Source of the DNA: Bacteroidales bacterium
GTDB taxonomy: Bacteria > Bacteroidota > Bacteroidia > Bacteroidales > VadinHA17
Reading direction: 5' to 3'
Length of the DNA: 6,338 nt
Assembly: GCA_003162595.1 (NCBI GenBank)
Contig: PMNJ01000120.1
Coordinates: 3,116 to 9,453 of the forward strand
The position numbers and the translations under genes were made by a program. Of the stretch, positions 6,110-6,338 are shown piece after piece (position 1 is the stretch's first letter; every line of letters begins with the position of its first letter). The notes beneath the pieces were generated by a model, which did not search any database, was not told the origin of the DNA, and saw only the letters and a program-made list of their open reading frames with translations.

Positions 6110-6233
6110 TTGATCCCTTCAACATCCGGTCTGATTTCACCTAATATACATATCTAAATAACAAGAATTTAACTCCGGCTTATGGTGGTCAATTTACTCT
6201 GGCATGGGGAGGACAAGGGCACTGGCTTTTCCA
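6110..6233 (+). repeat. Interspersed repeat copy R6 (best-preserved outer copy)
   Basis: A full-length copy: inverted end TTGATCCCTTCAACATCCGG (6110-6129), a spacer of conserved length (TCCGG to ACTCCGG, 54 bases, very like R3), direct motif ACTCCGGCTTATGGTGGTCAA (6171-6191), and a tail containing a second degenerate direct copy (CTCTGGCATGGGGAGGACAA) that ends CACTGGCTTTTCCA at 6233. Its last 43 bases match R1 at 42 positions. The region 6010-6109 on its left is AT-rich and holds no gene that I can support. Confidence 0.75.
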
Positions 6234-6284
6234 TATTAGGTGCAATTTATTGACAATATTATTTTTTAGATACAAATTCATTTT

Positions 6285-6292
6285 TAACTTTG
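6285..6292 (+). promoter_or_regulatory. Candidate -7 promoter element for the right-edge gene
   Basis: TAACTTTG matches TAnnTTTG exactly and lies 29 bp before the ATG at 6322, a suitable spacing for a short leader. No clear -33 box is present at 19-21 bp. Between the box and the ATG is a 6-bp inverted repeat (TACTAC 6300-6305, GTAGTA 6312-6317) whose loop and arm include the only Shine-Dalgarno-like AAAAGG nearby. Confidence 0.4.
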
Positions 6293-6321
6293 TAATAAAT
6301 ACTACAAAAAGGTAGTAATAT

Positions 6322-6338
6322 ATGATACGTAATAAAAC
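6322..6338 (+). CDS. Probable gene start running off the right edge
   Basis: The ATG at 6322-6324 begins MIRNK and continues to the window end. The only support is upstream context: an exact -7 box at 6285-6292 and AAAAGG about 10 bp before the ATG. Five codons are too few to identify a product. Confidence 0.35.

Noticed and set aside
354..6233. The repeat-gene-repeat pattern as an integron cassette array with attC sites
   Set aside because: GTTRRRY-like strings (GTTAAAT on the minus strand) occur in R3 and R6 but not in R1 or R4, no matching RYYYAAC partner is conserved, and no integrase is in the window. The iterated TGGTCAA/CTCCGG motifs fit IS ends better.
354..6233. Repeats as a CRISPR array
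   Set aside because: The copies are about 120 bp, imperfect and separated by whole genes; there are no short uniform spacers and no cas genes.

Overview
The window looks like chromosomal DNA from a member of the Bacteroidota. It is AT-rich and classical Shine-Dalgarno sites are mostly absent, with A-rich leaders instead. Three intergenic stretches carry exact matches to the Bacteroidota -7 promoter element TAnnTTTG. The protein families fit too: an LpqC-type lipoprotein esterase, an M1 peptidase, DUF2177 and a TIGR01777-type epimerase. The phylum call is an inference; no rRNA or tRNA is visible.

Layout, left to right: (1) the 5' end of a secreted protein gene leaving the left edge on the minus strand; (2) repeat copy R1; (3) an intact plus-strand aldo/keto reductase; (4) an unexplained 125-bp stretch of inverted repeats, then R2; (5) a minus-strand esterase lipoprotein gene broken by an in-frame amber codon just before its catalytic histidine; (6) R3; (7) a minus-strand block made of a pyrimidine-dimer glycosylase gene with a TTG start, the last 44 codons of a TIGR01777-type epimerase, and a DUF2177 membrane-protein gene with a second in-frame amber codon; (8) R4; (9) a 5'-truncated M1 metallopeptidase, cut exactly at R5; (10) a small basic protein of unknown function; (11) R6; (12) a probable plus-strand gene start with its promoter at the right edge.

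The main structural theme is a family of six interspersed repeats (R1-R6), all in the same orientation, one between each gene or gene block. A full copy is about 120 bp: an inverted end motif (TTGACCACC..CCGG), a spacer of nearly constant length, a direct copy of the motif (CCGG..GGTGGTCAA), and a 41-bp tail with a degenerate second direct copy that ends in CTGGCTTTTCCA. Iterated end motifs of this kind resemble the multiple terminal repeats of IS21-family elements, but no transposase is present. I read them as miniature or remnant IS ends rather than integron attC sites.

The genes do not form one pathway. Only the aldo/keto reductase and the small basic protein look fully intact. Four of the other loci carry visible lesions: two ambers at probable Trp codons, one 5' truncation and one 3'-only remnant. 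The DUF2177, epimerase and dimer-glycosylase genes look like the residue of a UV/light-damage response operon. The simplest overall reading is a decaying region shaped by repeat-mediated deletion. A cassette-like function of the repeats and amber suppression are the two more exciting alternatives.
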